The notes: a model not told the origin generated them from the letters alone. A stretch of 64,000 bases of DNA from Blepharisma stoltei (GCA_914767885.1 CAJZBQ010000043.1:186001-250000); one strand, 5' to 3'; positions 33,769-44,976 are shown, numbered from the stretch's first letter. Numbers and translations: made by a program.

Positions 33769-34623
33769 ATGGCGATCCTTCAAAAAAGCATTCTTCTTCG
33801 TTCTGGTATAGAAATCCCTCAAATTGGTTTTGGAACCTATCAAATGAAAGGGCCACCCTGCGAATCTGCTGTTGAATACGCTTTATCAGTAGGCTACAGA
33901 CACATAGATACAGCTATTTTTTACCAAAACGAAAGGATAATTGGCCGAGTCATAAAGCCATATGAAAGGCAAAAATTATTTATCACATCAAAAATCCCAC
34001 CAAACCTTCAAGGCTATGACACCGCTTACAATGCAGTCCTTTCTTCCATTGAAAATTTGGATACAGATTATCTTGACCTAGTCCTTATTCACTGACCCGG
34101 AGTCTCAGGAAATAGCCCAAACGACCCCAAAAATGCACAAACAAGATTAAATACATGAAGGGCACTAGAGCAGCTGAAAAAAGAAAATAAAATCAGGTCA
34201 ATTGGAGTCAGCAATTTCCTTGTCAGCCATCTAAGAAAGCTAATGGACCATGCAGAAATTATTCCTGACATTAATCAAGTAGAATATCACCCTTTGTGCC
34301 AAAATCAAAATTTATTAGAATTTTGTAAGGAAAACCATATTCAAATTGAAGCTTATTCGCCATTGGCAAGAGGAAATGAACAATTGTGGAGTAATCGAGA
34401 TGTTGTTAGGATTGCTAGGGAAAGAAGTGCAACAATTGCTCAGGTACTTTTGAAGTGGGGAATTAATAAAGGCTTTGTGGTGCTTCCGAAGAGTGTGACG
34501 AGAGAAAGAATACTTGAAAATATTCAGTTAGACCATTTCGAGTTGAGTGAACATGATATGGAAACTTTGGAGAATCTTAATCAAGATTTGCACACGTGTT
34601 GGAATCCGGTGAATATCCTATAA
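33769..34623 (+). CDS. aldo-keto reductase
   Basis: NAD(P)H-dependent carbonyl reductase, complete at 284 residues. Starts MAILQKSILLRSGIEIPQIG. Family marks: GFGTYQMKG, GYRHIDTAIFYQNER with catalytic Asp and Tyr, FITSKIPP with catalytic Lys, LDLVLIHW with catalytic His (the Trp is a UGA codon), IGVSNF, NQVEYHP, EAYSPLARG and the nucleotide-binding PKSVTRERILEN. No insertions, so all four catalytic residues are read directly. Confidence 0.95.
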
Positions 34624-34963
34624 GATCCAGATATAATTTCTATATAATTATTGTTATCATTAACTTGATTTATAATTTTTTATTGTAAACTTTTTTCTAG
34701 TAAGTAGCATACAGAATGCTAAATCAAGCTAACTCATTCTTTCTTTTAAACTTTGAGATAGCTGATCAGCTAAGTTTAGAAGCTAAAAAATATAATCTCA
34801 ATAAAATATGCGTAAATAGCGAACAAATTTTCTTAATTAGTTATAGTGATTTTAACAATTTTAAAAAATAAAATTAACACACTCAGCACTAATATTGCAA
34901 AATTTTTATCACAATAATTTATGAAATATTGATAAAATACCATAATTTGCTTAAAGTATTAAT
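34624..34963. other. spacer with a doubtful 51-codon frame
   Basis: Convergent spacer. A plus-strand frame 34716-34871 (MLNQANSFFLLNFEIADQLS...) begins with ATG but is short enough to be chance at this base composition. Nothing else seen. Confidence 0.3.
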
Positions 34964-35665
34964 TTATTTCCTATAATCAGGTACGAAATTCGCTCTTTGG
35001 TTGAGAATTTCTTTTTGCTCCTGCTTCAGCTCACTTAATCCATCATGTGCTGAGGCCCTCGATTGTGCATATGTAAGCCCAAAAATATTATCCGCAGCCA
35101 CTCTTCTGGAAACTCCTGTATATCCTGGTATCGGTTCTCCATGCTTTATAGGCTCTTCTTGCTGCTCTCTCCCAAAGAAAATTTCAGCTGTGGTCTGCAA
35201 GTCATCTCCTTTATTATTATCCTGAAAATTCACTTTACTGTCCCCAAAAAACGCATTGGTCGCTGCCTTAAATTCCCTATCCTCATCCTCAATAGCCCAA
35301 AACTTATACTGAGTTTCAATAGGAATAACAATTGGATCTTTCCCTTTTTTAGGCTGAACGCCTAATATTTCAGTTGCTGTCTTTTCTTTTACAGTGCTTA
35401 AGTTAATGAATTGTTCTCTATAAGCCGATTTATACTTATCTTTTGGGTCCGTGTCCAAGCCTTTTGGGAATTCCCCTGCTAATGATTTGTGAGTGATTTT
35501 TCCATAAGTTTCTCCAAAGAGATTTTCAGACTTGGTGCTAGGAATGTAGCCTTGGTAGCCTGGAATGTGGCTTTGATTAGCGTTTCTGCCTATTCCTTCT
35601 TCTTCGTCTAAGCCAGATGGGATGTGGCCTGTATAGCCTGGAAGGTGTTTGAAATTTGTTGTCAT
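34964..35665 (-). CDS. FAM166/CIMIP2-like ciliary microtubule inner protein
   Basis: 233 residues, uninterrupted. Repeats the family phrase: LPGYTGHIPSG at the N-terminus, IPGYQGYIPSTKSENLFGETYGKIT, and IPGYTGVSRRVAADNIFGLTYAQ near the C-terminus. Such proteins bind the inside of ciliary doublet microtubules. Assignment rests on these motifs. Diverges from the next gene with only 33 bp between starts. Confidence 0.85.
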   Translation of the reverse strand: MTTNFKHLPGYTGHIPSGLDEEEGIGRNANQSHIPGYQGYIPSTKSENLFGETYGKITHKSLAGEFPKGLDTDPKDKYKSAYREQFINLSTVKEKTATEILGVQPKKGKDPIVIPIETQYKFWAIEDEDREFKAATNAFFGDSKVNFQDNNKGDDLQTTAEIFFGREQQEEPIKHGEPIPGYTGVSRRVAADNIFGLTYAQSRASAHDGLSELKQEQKEILNQRANFVPDYRK

Positions 35666-35698
35666 TTATTTATAACTGTCATAAGTTTATGATAATTT

Positions 35699-35959
35699 AT
35701 GGATAAAGAAATAGAAAAGAAAATCAAGGAAGAATTGGAAGGAAAATATACCTGCAGAAAATGCTCGGAAAAATTAAAATTATTGATTTTACCATTTTTA
35801 GGAGCGATGGTGATACTAAGGGAAGCGAGCTTAAAAAGTGATGTGCTGAAGTATAGGATACAGAGACTTACGGAAGGGTTTACGATCAAAAAAGGGATGC
35901 TTTATGGAGTACCGATTGTGGCATTTTCAGGGTATTTTTGATGGAATGAGCTGAAGTAA
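35699..35959 (+). CDS. small hypothetical membrane protein
   Basis: 86 residues with UGA-Trp near the end (GYFWWNELK). A charged N-terminus with one CxxC (TCRKCSEK), a hydrophobic stretch (LKLLILPFLGAMVIL) and a hydrophobic C-terminus (LYGVPIVAFSGYFWW). No family recognised. Confidence 0.6.
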
Positions 35960-36694
35960 GGAATTTTATGATTTTTAAGAGAAGATTTTAATAAGCGCAT
36001 AAATATAATATTAAGTATGATTAGAAAATGCTTTATGGAGTGAAAAACTTTTATTTATTAAATAAAATGTTTTATCACTAACTCCCCTTCCGTGAGCGAA
36101 CAAAAATGTTTGTCCGCACACGGAGGAGAATTTTTTTCTGGAATATAAATTTTATAGTAAAATTTAAAAAAATCCCAATTCGTGAAAAATAGTAATTAAT
36201 TTGTAAAATTTATGTTACAAAATGCAAGTTGTTTTAAATTAAGCAGAGTTAGCTAGAGATTTCATTATACTAATTATCACTTATATATCAAAATATTTTT
36301 TCATAAAATATTTTTGTCGCTTGGGTTTTTGGGCAAAAAATAGGAATCTTTCTGATATTTTGCTCGTTCACGGGGGAGGGAGTAACGAAATTTATATTGC
36401 TTAGAGTTCAGTAAAATTGATTTATAACTCATCAGAAATCCTATGATAATTTTAAGATTTTACCAATCATTACTTAATTAGCTAATCATTTCAAAGCAAA
36501 AATTGAATAAAACCATGAGTCAGTAAATTTTTCATCAGGCTGCACTTTCAATATTATAGCTAAAATACTACTAATTTTAAGTAATCAATGCTCTTCTTTC
36601 ATGTATTTTCAAAATTAATATTGTTAGGCTCTTGTAATATTATTAAAATTCTGACATTCATTTTAATTCTATTGTCAGTAACATTTATAATAAT
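35960..36694. other. spacer containing a MITE A copy
   Basis: Holds the MITE at 36079-36382. The remaining sequence is AT-rich with no frame. The MITE lies outside any coding region, so its excision has no frame constraint. Confidence 0.5.
36079..36382. mobile_element. MITE family A copy (304 bp), intergenic
   Basis: TA 36079 and 36383. Left: facing pair (CCTTCCGTGAGCGAACAAAA / TTTGTCCGCACACGGAGG). Right: tandem inverse copies, the inner one decayed, the outer TTGCTCGTTCACGGGGGAGG. Full core including AGAGATTTCATTATACTAAT. Confidence 0.88.
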
Positions 36695-37264
36695 ATGGTA
36701 GTCAATCAAGACATAGATAATGCAGAGAAGGCTGTGAGGTATGGGGTGCCATTTAAGCTTCGTCACGTAGCATCTGGATCAGTTTTACACTCTCACTATA
36801 GTAACTACTCATCTGGGTCTTACCAGCAAGAAGTCGGGTGCTACGAAAGTAATGACATCAATGACTGGTGGATTGTAAAAGGACCATCAGGCACTGATTT
36901 ATGGAATTGCTCTATAGGTGAGCCAGTATTGAACAACTCAATAATTCGGCTTTATCATGTTGGGACTCGCAAATATCTGAGATCAGATCATTGGCATTTT
37001 TCACCAACAAGTTATCAGCAAGAAGTAATGTGCGATGGAGAGTGCGACAATAGAGACGACAATGACGATTGAAAGCTTGAAATTGAAGGAGCTAACCCTG
37101 CTGACCCTTGGCTTGGGGAGCAAAAAGTTTTTCTGATCCATGTAAACACTGGATTGGCCTTGCGCTCAAATTTCGGAAAGTATATTAACTCGCTACAGCA
37201 AGAAGTTTCCTGCCATTTTGGAAAAGATATAAATGGATTCTGGCGAGTTGAAAGTATGGCTTAA
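36695..37264 (+). CDS. MIR-domain protein (SDF2-like)
   Basis: 189 residues, uninterrupted, starting MVVNQDIDNAEKAVRYGVPF. Three MIR-type repeats: FKLRHVASGSVLHSHYSNYS with GSYQQEVGCYES, IIRLYHVGTRKYLRSDHWHF with TSYQQEVMC, VFLIHVNTGLALRSNFGKY with SLQQEVSCHF. This is the beta-trefoil shared by SDF2, protein O-mannosyltransferases and IP3 receptors. No signal peptide is visible, unlike SDF2, so a secretory role is unproven. UGA-Trp in DDWKLEI. Confidence 0.88.
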
Positions 37265-37878
37265 AATAAATGATATTGCTTTAAAATTCCTTAAATTAAA
37301 ATTTCCATTAATAGTTAGAATGGGATTTATAGGTACGTATATCTCGATTCTATTGAATTTTGATCTTATTGGAAATATAAATATCTGCAACGAATATATA
37401 AATACATTATTGAGGAATAATTAGATTTAGCAAAGCTTTAAATGTCATACTCCAAGTTGAGTCTATTATAGATCGTTTACACCTCATTTAATAGAGAACA
37501 GCACCTATGGGCTTATTATTAAGTGATTTTAAAGCTAATGATTAGAAGATTTTCTTTTCTAAAATATTTTTGTGATAATTTTATGTGCTCTCATTTTTTA
37601 ATTGATTTTAATAGTGAGAAATACTTACTAGAATTTACAATATGCATTTTATAAGAAATCCAGCAAAAATAAGCAATCATAAGGATAGCTTTTACTTTTA
37701 GATGTAAAATATTTTAATGGAGCTGAAAGGTAGAGTAATTTAAAAATTTCAACCAATTGCTTACTTTTTACTTTAAATGGTTTGCTATCTACTTTTAAAT
37801 CATAGTCACATTATTGATTATTTTTGAAGTAGAGTCTATTTTATCCTAATTTTTTGTAATTTTACTTAATATCAAAAA
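37265..37878. other. spacer, no gene assigned
   Basis: AT-rich; short frames only. Ends at the target duplication of the reverse SINE-like copy at 37879. Confidence 0.4.
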
Positions 37879-38263
37879 TAAGCTTACAAGTTTAATTAGG
37901 CATTTAAGGTCTAATGCCACTCCCAAAGAGAGGGTCTTGGCCTGGCGAGTAGTGACGTCCACGAGCTATCCTGTCATTAAAATGACATACTATATGGGCA
38001 GGAATACCAAAACAAGACCCCACAAACCTAATTGTACCATCAATCTGCGTATTTGCAGTCATCCTTAGCTCCTGTATATGTTAGGCCTAAGGTCACCTTC
38101 CTCAGGTGAGCTGAGTGGTGAAGCTTTGAGTCTCTTTATTGCAATTCCTCTAGCCTATGCGGCTAATGTTAAACCGCAGAAGTTCTCTTGGTCAAACCAA
38201 ATTCCATGAGAGTATTATTAGCAGAACTCATTTCACTCGAAAAAAAAGCGTTTTATTTATCTC
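37879..38263 (-). mobile_element. SINE-like insertion, family 1, diverged reverse copy (385 bp)
   Basis: The right end, read on the minus strand, matches the family 1 5' end including the stem-loop region (TCGAGTGAAATGAG...ATTAG against TCGAGAGAAATTAG). Flanked by TAATATCAAAAA at 37867 and 38264, a perfect 12-bp duplication containing TA. Intergenic, upstream of the TMEM230-like gene. Confidence 0.7.
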
Positions 38264-38332
38264 TAATATCAAAAAACATTGCTATATTTTAAAAATTCCA
38301 AATTATAATGTTTATAAAATACTGAATTATAT

Positions 38333-39235
38333 ATGGAAGACGAGGAAGAGCCAAAAAAATGTGAGCCAGAGATATTAATCCCTCCAAACTTAGAAATAAA
38401 ATCTCTTAAAAGTGAAGGAGAAAATTTAAATGAACTTAATAAAGAAAATTGCCATAAATTCAAAAATTGCCCAATGTGAATTATATTAGTAACAATATTT
38501 TTTACAATTACAGCAATTGTAATAGTAATCGTTGGATTTATACTTGCTTCAGATAAATTATTTTTATATCTGCTTGTATTATTATATAATCCGCTCAATG
38601 CTTTTAGTCTAATACCTTTGGCATAAATTATCTAAAGCTTTGTATGTGCATTAATATGGCGGAGGAGACCAGTCCCGACCTTTTGGTGCAATTTTTCTCA
38701 GAACCTGCAGAGAACACCCAGGTGGGGAAACCAAACTGAGAAACGGGTCTTGTAGGTTTTTCTCATACTCCAGAGAGATAATCCCTGAGAGATGGGTTTT
38801 TACTTCCAGAGATTCTTGAAAAGGGGACGGCCAGCAAAGGTCAAGATGGGTAGAGTGATAAGAATCCCGAAAGACCCTAGACAGCATGTGCCTAATATGA
38901 TACTGGGAGTTGTGCACCGGGAAATCAGCCCTTTGGGCTTCAAGCCAGAATTTCAATCCAACTGTGCAAGACTTTCCTCTGGCGGAGGGACGGATGCTTG
39001 CGGGGTCCTCAGGGACGATGAGCATGTATAGGTGCAAATCACTAGCCAGTGCTGCTAAGGCGAACGTCATAAATTGATTAATTAATTAATTAATTGATCT
39101 GAAGCTTTACCGTGCTGAATAATTGCATCATTAATGATGATCCCACTAGGATACTGCTATACCTTGCTAATTAAAGCATATTACGCCAAGCCAGAAGAAA
39201 GAAAAGGCATTTTATTTGAAATCCCTGACATATAG
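38333..39235 (+). CDS. TMEM230/TMEM134-like two-pass membrane protein
   Basis: Starts MEDEEEPKKCEPEIL. First membrane helix MWIILVTIFFTITAIVIVIVGF (Trp from UGA), second helix WIIASLMMIPLGYCY, then the diagnostic tail KAYYAKPEERKGILFEIPDI (family: AYYA-x-G-Y...IPD). Between the helices lie a 70-bp IES (38559-38628) and, directly after it, a SINE-like element (38650-39097). Removing both gives ASDKLSEALPCWIIASL in frame. TMEM230 relatives act in vesicle trafficking. Family assignment rests on the C-terminal motif and the two-helix layout. Confidence 0.72.
38559..38628. other. short IES, 70 bp
   Basis: Direct repeat ATAAATTAT at both ends, TA 38559 and 38629. Excision removes a stop and joins ILASDK to LSEALPCW once the adjacent SINE-like element is also removed. 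Confidence 0.65.
38650..39097 (+). mobile_element. SINE-like insertion, family 2 (about 448 bp)
   Basis: Begins ATTAATATGGCGGAGGAGACC and ends with (TTAA)n. Homologous to the element at 55785 (shared GTGCAATTT/ACGCAATTT, ACCTGCAG, GAGAAACCAA). Flanks TCTAAAGCTTTGTATGTGC (38631) and TCTGAAGCTTTACCGTGC (39098) look like a decayed duplication without a shared TA. Confidence 0.7.
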
Positions 39236-39291
39236 TCCCAAATTTTAATTTAAAGTAAATTAATTTCTATCAAAATAATCTCCATTAAAGT

Positions 39292-40916
39292 CTAAAGTTT
39301 TGGATTTAACAATTTTACTGTGTGCTTGCAAATTTTCACTATATCTTTATGTGGGACATCTTTATGAATTGGAAGATATAGCAAATTTTTAAACATTTCA
39401 TAAGCTTTATCTGGCTTGGGACATTTTGATCCTTCAGGAACTGGGACAGCATATAGTTGTGATATCCCTTGATAAGCATCAATACCAGCATTATTTAAAG
39501 CATCATAAGCTTTAGCAGCATCTTTAGTAACAATTGGATAAAGCCAAAAAGTTCTGTCTTTTGGGTTTGACCCAGGCACTGTAACTCCACCTTTTATCAA
39601 AATATCAGTCCCTTCTTGGATGCTTTTCATGCCTTTGTAGAACTTTTTGTCGTCAAAATGGCTTATTCTTCTATATAAAAAAGAAATCATCGCAGTGCAT
39701 GGTCTAAATCTATACACTTCTAAACCTTGTCCAGGAGCAAACCCTCTTAATAAGGAGACAACTCTTTTTTTATAATCAAAACCTATATTGAGTAAAATAG
39801 GTCTTACTCCCCCCCCCCTCCGTGAGCGAACAAAACCATTAGAAAAATCGCCATTTTTTGACCAAAAACCCACCCTCCGTGAGTGAACAAAAATTTTTTT
39901 AATAGAAAAAATTTTAATGGAAAAAAAAATTTTGATATATAAGTGATAATTAGTATAATGAAATCTAGAGCTAATTCTGTTTAATTTTAAACAAATTGCG
40001 TTTTAAAACATAAATTTTGCAAATTAAATTAATATTTGCTTCCCAATTTTTGCAAATTAGGATTTTTTTTAAATTTCGAAAAAAATATTTTTTATAAAAT
40101 TTATATATAAATTTTTTTTTAAAAAAAAAATTAACCCCCCTCCGTGAGCGAACAAAATTTTTTTGTCGCTCACGGAGGGGGGGGGGGAGTTAGTTGTATA
40201 TAATTCAGCCACCTTAAATTTAGCAGCACAATCCCTCCTGAGTATTTTATGACTTTTTTGAGATAAATTTTTCCTGACTGAACTGGGTAAGAATCATGTA
40301 TTTTTCTTGCTTTCTGCAAGATCTCAGGATTATTTCTAATAATCATCACAGCGCCTTGAAAAGCTGTAGCATGTTTTATCGGCCCAAAACTGAATACAGT
40401 AACATCAGCATTTGGGTCTCCTTTATAGCTTGGCCCAACATAGCCTTCAGCGCAGTCCTCGAAAATTGGTATGTTATACTTTTTCCCAACCTTCGCAATT
40501 CCAGCCAAATCATATCTAACTCCATAAGTGAACGTAGCGAGGATAAGTTTTGTTTTATCAGTTATTGCTGACTCTAATCTTTCTGGTGTGACAGCCAACG
40601 TGTTGACATCGACATCTACAGGAACTGGGACAAACCCATGGAGTTTTATTACCCTTACCATTTCAGGGATATTAATCGCAGTCATCAATATCTCTGACCC
40701 TTTCGGAATATTCAACGCTTGCAAATACACATCAAAAGCTGTGCGCACACTAATAGAGACTATTACATTATCTTCATTTGAAAACGCCTTGGTGAGATTT
40801 TGCAGTAAAACAGCTCTCTTTTCACCTGTATAGATAGCTCGTCTTAGAGCTCTGAGCCATTCAAATCACCCACAGTCAATGTTTAAGCATGCATAAGGGT
40901 AGACTCACCAAACCAT
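39292..40916 (-). CDS. DegT/DnrJ/EryC1/StrS-type PLP aminotransferase
   Basis: Starts MVWWVYPYACLNIDCGWFEW (several UGA-Trp) at 40916. Fold type I PLP features: QALNIPKGSEILMTAINIPE, FEDCAEGYVG (cofactor Asp), TVFSFGPIKHATAFQGA with the presumed Schiff-base Lys in GPIKHA. The C-terminal half after the MITE at 39805-40190 holds GQGLEVYRFRPCTAMIS and WLYPIVTKDAAKAYDALN. In bacteria this family modifies nucleotide sugars; the substrate here is unknown. Joint: LNYIQL-RPILLNIGFDYK. Ends VKLLNPKL. Confidence 0.85.
39805..40190. mobile_element. MITE family A, near full-length copy (386 bp)
   Basis: TA 39805 and 40191. Best copy for the layout: left tandem copies CTCCGTGAGCGAACAAAA at 39819 and CTCCGTGAGTGAACAAAA at 39875; right facing pair CTCCGTGAGCGAACAAAA at 40140 and its inverse at 40162. 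Core words GTGATAATTAGTATAATGAA and AAAACATAAATTTTGC. Excision restores the aminotransferase frame. Confidence 0.93.
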
Positions 40917-40944
40917 ATTTATTTATTCTACTATTAAACACGAA

Positions 40945-43592
40945 TTATTCATCAAATTCTTCAATGTCGCATTTTCCAGTGGGCTCTTCGACGTCTTCTT
41001 CTTCCTCGTCACTTTCTATGTCGCCGTGTGTTCTTTTTTCGCCGATTTCGTCTTGAAAAAGGTCTTCTGGGATTTCTGAGTCTATAAAAGCGTCAAAATC
41101 ACCCATGCCGAGCCTATTTTCAGGGTTTATTAAGCTGTCTAAAGCCGTGTTTTTATTGTTGTCGAGAGCTCCAGATATGACTGAAAGCTTGTGCTGGATT
41201 TTAGGCCAGATGTACTCGTCAAGCGTTCCTGGGCCGAATAAATAGTGAATGTTGACTGATTTTTCTTGGCCAATTCTGTGCGCTCTGTCTTCAGCTTGGA
41301 TCATGACTCCAGGAGTCCACGACATTTCAGCCATCACCACAGTAGAAGCTGCCGTTAGCGTGATACCTTGTCCAGCAGCCAAAATCCCTAAAATAGCTAC
41401 CCTACAATCTGTCATTGTTTGAAACGCTTCTACACCTTTATACCTATGCTCCTGTGAGGTGCTGCCATCTATCCTTATATATTTAACTTTTTCCCTTATG
41501 GTTTGTTCTTCAATCATATCAAGCATATCAATATGATGTCCAAATATAATGAACTTGCAGTCACTTTGGATTAAATAACTTACATACTCGCATACCCCTT
41601 TCATTTTAGCTTTAGCAGTCAAACTGTAAGCTCTTGACATAAACATGTCGCTTTCCATTTTCTTGGCAGCTGCTTCAGCTTCTAGTCCACATACATCTTG
41701 GTTGACCTCTCTGAAATAATTTTTCTTTCTTTTGACTTCATAATAAAGTTTTCTAATGCTTCTGCAGTGTTCGTTAACGACCGGGATTTCGACTTTTTGA
41801 CGTAGCTTGGCAGGGAGTTGACGCAAAACATCAGATTTAAGCCGACGGATCATGACGGTGTTTGATAATAAAGTATGGAGTTCTTTTATATTAGAAGCCC
41901 CTGAATAGTCTGTATGAGTAAATAATATTTTGGGGTCACAATACCTTTCAGCGAAAACTCGGAAACTGTAAAATATATCTGGCCTAATGCAAGAAAGCTG
42001 TGTAAACAATTCAGCAGGCCTTGACATAACAGGAGTCCCACTAACTCCCCCCTATCCTTGATCGAACGGCTCGCCATCGTTCGATCAAGGGAGGGGTTTA
42101 AAACAATTTTTTGGGAAAAAAAAATTTATATATAAAATAAAAAATATATGGTTTTTTTTTATATACTTTTAAATAAGAGGGTTAAGAGTATTTAATAATT
42201 ATTTTTACAGCAAAAATTGAATTAATTTTATATACCAATTTTTAATATTTTGATTTTTTCGTTGCCCCTTTAAACTGTATAAAATTTTAATTTGTTTCTT
42301 ACTGAATTAAAAATTTTAAATTTTGAAGAATCTCTATTTTTTAGACTATTGAGTTTTTTTAAGCCCAGGTTGATGACTAAAGTACTTCGGGTGGCTGGTT
42401 CCGTAGCTTTTTGTCGTCTCAAAGCCTCTGACAACAACTTCATTAGGCGCATCTCCCAAGCTTTTGATAACTTATATATTTTTATATATATATAAAAATT
42501 TGCATGATATGAAAATCGTTCGATCAAGGATGGGTATTTTTTACAGTCAATCGTTCGATCAAAGATGGGGGGAGTAAGCAAAATCACTCTTTTAGCTTTC
42601 TGCAGGAAAGGAAGCAAGCATTTCGTCCTTTTTGCGTTGTAGTTTTTTAAATAATGAGACTCATCAGCAATCACCACATTAAAATACTTCGAATTCAGAA
42701 AAGTTTCTAAATGAGTGGCCATCGTATATGACGCAATCCAGACAATCGCAGAGTTTTTCATGGTCCTTTTGCTTTGCAAAAGGTAAAAATCTTTTCTTTC
42801 TAGGTCAGGGATCCATTTCATAAACTCATCTCTCCAATTTAGCTTAATAGAAGCAGGGCATACTACAAGGACAGGCCACTCATCCCTATAAGCAGCTGCT
42901 ATAGCTACCCCTTGTATAGTTTTTCCGACACCCATTTCATCGCCTATAAGAACTCTTCCATAGTGTTGTAAAGCAAATTGTACGCCTTCTTGTTGAAATG
43001 GATATAATTTTTCTAGTAAAGATTCTGGAAGATCTCCTGTTCTTTTTATGGTCTCACAGCTATAATCGTGCTGGCATCGTTTTGTACTTAATGGGCGAGA
43101 GTCTGCTAAGCCTTTCACGACGAACTCAGGGAGTTCTTGAATTGTGAGACCTTTGAGGTTTCTGATGTTTTTTCGGAATTCTTGGTACATTTTTAGAGGG
43201 ATTACTCAGCCGTTACTTTCTTTGCAGTAAATTCCTGCTGATTTTTGAATGGCGTCTCGTAAAGTTCCAGAGGCAAACATGCTGGTTTTGATTAGTAAAT
43301 CGTCACGGGTAAAAAGCTCAAGGGCAATTGTGTTGTGGCACTCTTCTTGACGCTCGAGTTTTGGCATTTCTGGGGCAAAAAGAGGAGCGTTATCGTCGTC
43401 TTCGTATTTTGGCTCGAGTTTTGGAGGCTCTAATTTGATTGGGACGGGTTTTGTTTCGAGCTTTATTTTAATTTCTTGGCGATTTTTTTCGAGGATTTTT
43501 TCAACTTGGGCTGCTGTCAAAACACTGGTTTGGGTGCCTTTTCGTTTGAATTCGAAAAATTTTTGAAGTGCTGAGTTCTGGAGTGGGAACAT
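40945..43592 (-). CDS. SNF2-family annealing helicase, SMARCAL1/ZRANB3-like
   Basis: Starts MFPLQNSALQKFFEFKRKG at 43592. Motifs: KLYPFQQEGVQFAL (Q/I region), IGDEMGVGKTIQ (Walker A), VCPASIKLNW, ADESHYLKN (motif II as DESH), LLSGTPVMSRPAELFTQL (across the IES joint), RRLKSDVLRQLPAKLR, FGHHIDMLD, RIDGSTSQEHR, LGILAAGQGITLTAAS, QAEDRAHRIGQ. The SGTP-x-x-SRPAEL form and short insert region match SMARCAL1-type fork-remodelling ATPases. No HARP or zinc finger domain was recognised. The acidic C-terminus may bind partners. One MITE C IES is removed (42042-42574). Confidence 0.92.
42042..42574. mobile_element. MITE family C IES (533 bp)
   Basis: TA 42042 and 42575. Left facing pair CCTTGATCGAACG / CGTTCGATCAAGG (hairpin, spacer GCTCGCCAT). 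Right two tandem copies TCGTTCGATCAAGGATGGG and TCGTTCGATCAAAGATGGG. The core shares long stretches with the copy at 61760 (AAGAGGGTTAAGAGTATTTA). Excision joins AKRVILL to SGTPVMSRPAEL. Confidence 0.93.
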
Positions 43593-44061
43593 TAGTTAAT
43601 TAATGGATCTAGCTAAAATGGGGGATATAGGATTAAAAATAGATGAGAATTTTTTTTTGTTTTGCTTTGCAGGGTTTATTGAGCTTTTTTTAAAATATAG
43701 GAGAGCTTAATGTTTTGATTAAAAAATTCTCATTGAGTTTTTGATAATTCTCATACATAATTTTAAAAAAATGAAGTAAAATAATTATATATATTCAATA
43801 ATTGCATATAAACAAATTATTTTATATATTAATTTTCCAATTAACGGAGAGGAGTTAGAAATCTTTTCTTTTTGAGTCCCAAAATTTAGCATTTTGTATA
43901 TTATAAATTTCTTAATATTCATAAATGTTTCAATATAAAACTATTTCTACTATTATATTTTAATTTTTACAGATTTATCAAGAGGGCAGCCTTCTTGTCC
44001 TGCTTAAAATTATAATAGAATTTTTTCTCTTAATTTGACAATTTAGTTAAAAAGTTAAAAG
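43593..44061. other. spacer with a possible decayed MITE end
   Basis: Divergent promoter region, AT-rich. AATTAACGGAGAGGAGTTAG near 43839 resembles a worn right end of family A, but no left partner is seen. Confidence 0.3.
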
Positions 44062-44976
44062 ATGTTATGGCCTAACCCAAATAGAGCATTCGAATTCAAG
44101 CTAAACAAGGCCAAGCAAGCCGAAGAAATAAGAACCGCAAAAGAGCAGCTTAAGAGATACAAAAAAGAAAAAGAAGAGCAAGAAAAAGAGCAATCCCAAC
44201 TCGCCATTGCTCATTATTTAAATGTTGAAGAAAAATACATTGAAGAATTGCGAAAGCGCTCAAAAACCAAACTAAATCGACTAAAAAATCACGTATCTTG
44301 GGCTGGAGACAACAAAAAGTCCAAAGACCTGATTTCTTCATCATTAGATGACTCTCAAAAGCAAACTGACACATTTAGAAAGCTAACACAACGACATAAA
44401 GACGTTTCCATACAATACGACACTCCCCTCAATCTCTACAAAAATAAAGCTACTGAGATGTACTTCCCATCAGAGAAGTCCAATTTAAACTCTTATTTAA
44501 ATAACGAAGCTTCCACAAATGAAACAGAAAACACAATTCGCCTACGCAGAGAAGGCACTGAGCGCTTACATAGAAAAAGAAAAAATCTTACCCCTCCTGT
44601 GATTTTGAAGCAAATTTCTAATGATATGATGTTTGTGCATGTGATTAATGATAGGAGTCTTTCAATTGAGGATAAAAATTATCACGAAAATTCACAGCTT
44701 CATGTATTCCGAGATTTAGAGTTTGATAACTCAAGTCGAAAAATTTTCTCAATTTTTTTATCAGATTTAATTTGAATTAAAAATAAATTTATGTTTTTAG
44801 TAGATATATTACGATCAATGGTCAAATATATTATATGATGCGTTTCAATTATTTCTTATCATGCATATGCATGCCATTTTGAATTTGGTATGTGGAGACC
44901 AAATATAGGTTTCAAAATGCAGATTTTAGCATGGCAAATTCATAATTTGAAATTCATATGAAAATGGTGTGTATAA
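44062..44976 (+). CDS. coiled-coil hypothetical protein
   Basis: Starts MLWPNPNRAFEFKLNKAKQ. A long charged helix (EIRTAKEQLKRYKKEKEEQE) is followed by a Ser/Asn-rich region. After LEFDNSSRKIFSIFLSDLI the frame stays open through two UGA codons to TAA at 44974, but the last 65 codons are hydrophobic and include repeated AT-rich phrases (CATGCATATGCATGCC), so the real end may be earlier or an IES may lie there. Function unknown. Confidence 0.65.

Noticed and set aside
43839-43860. A full MITE A copy near 43680-43860
   Set aside because: Only one worn terminal motif was found, with no opposite end.
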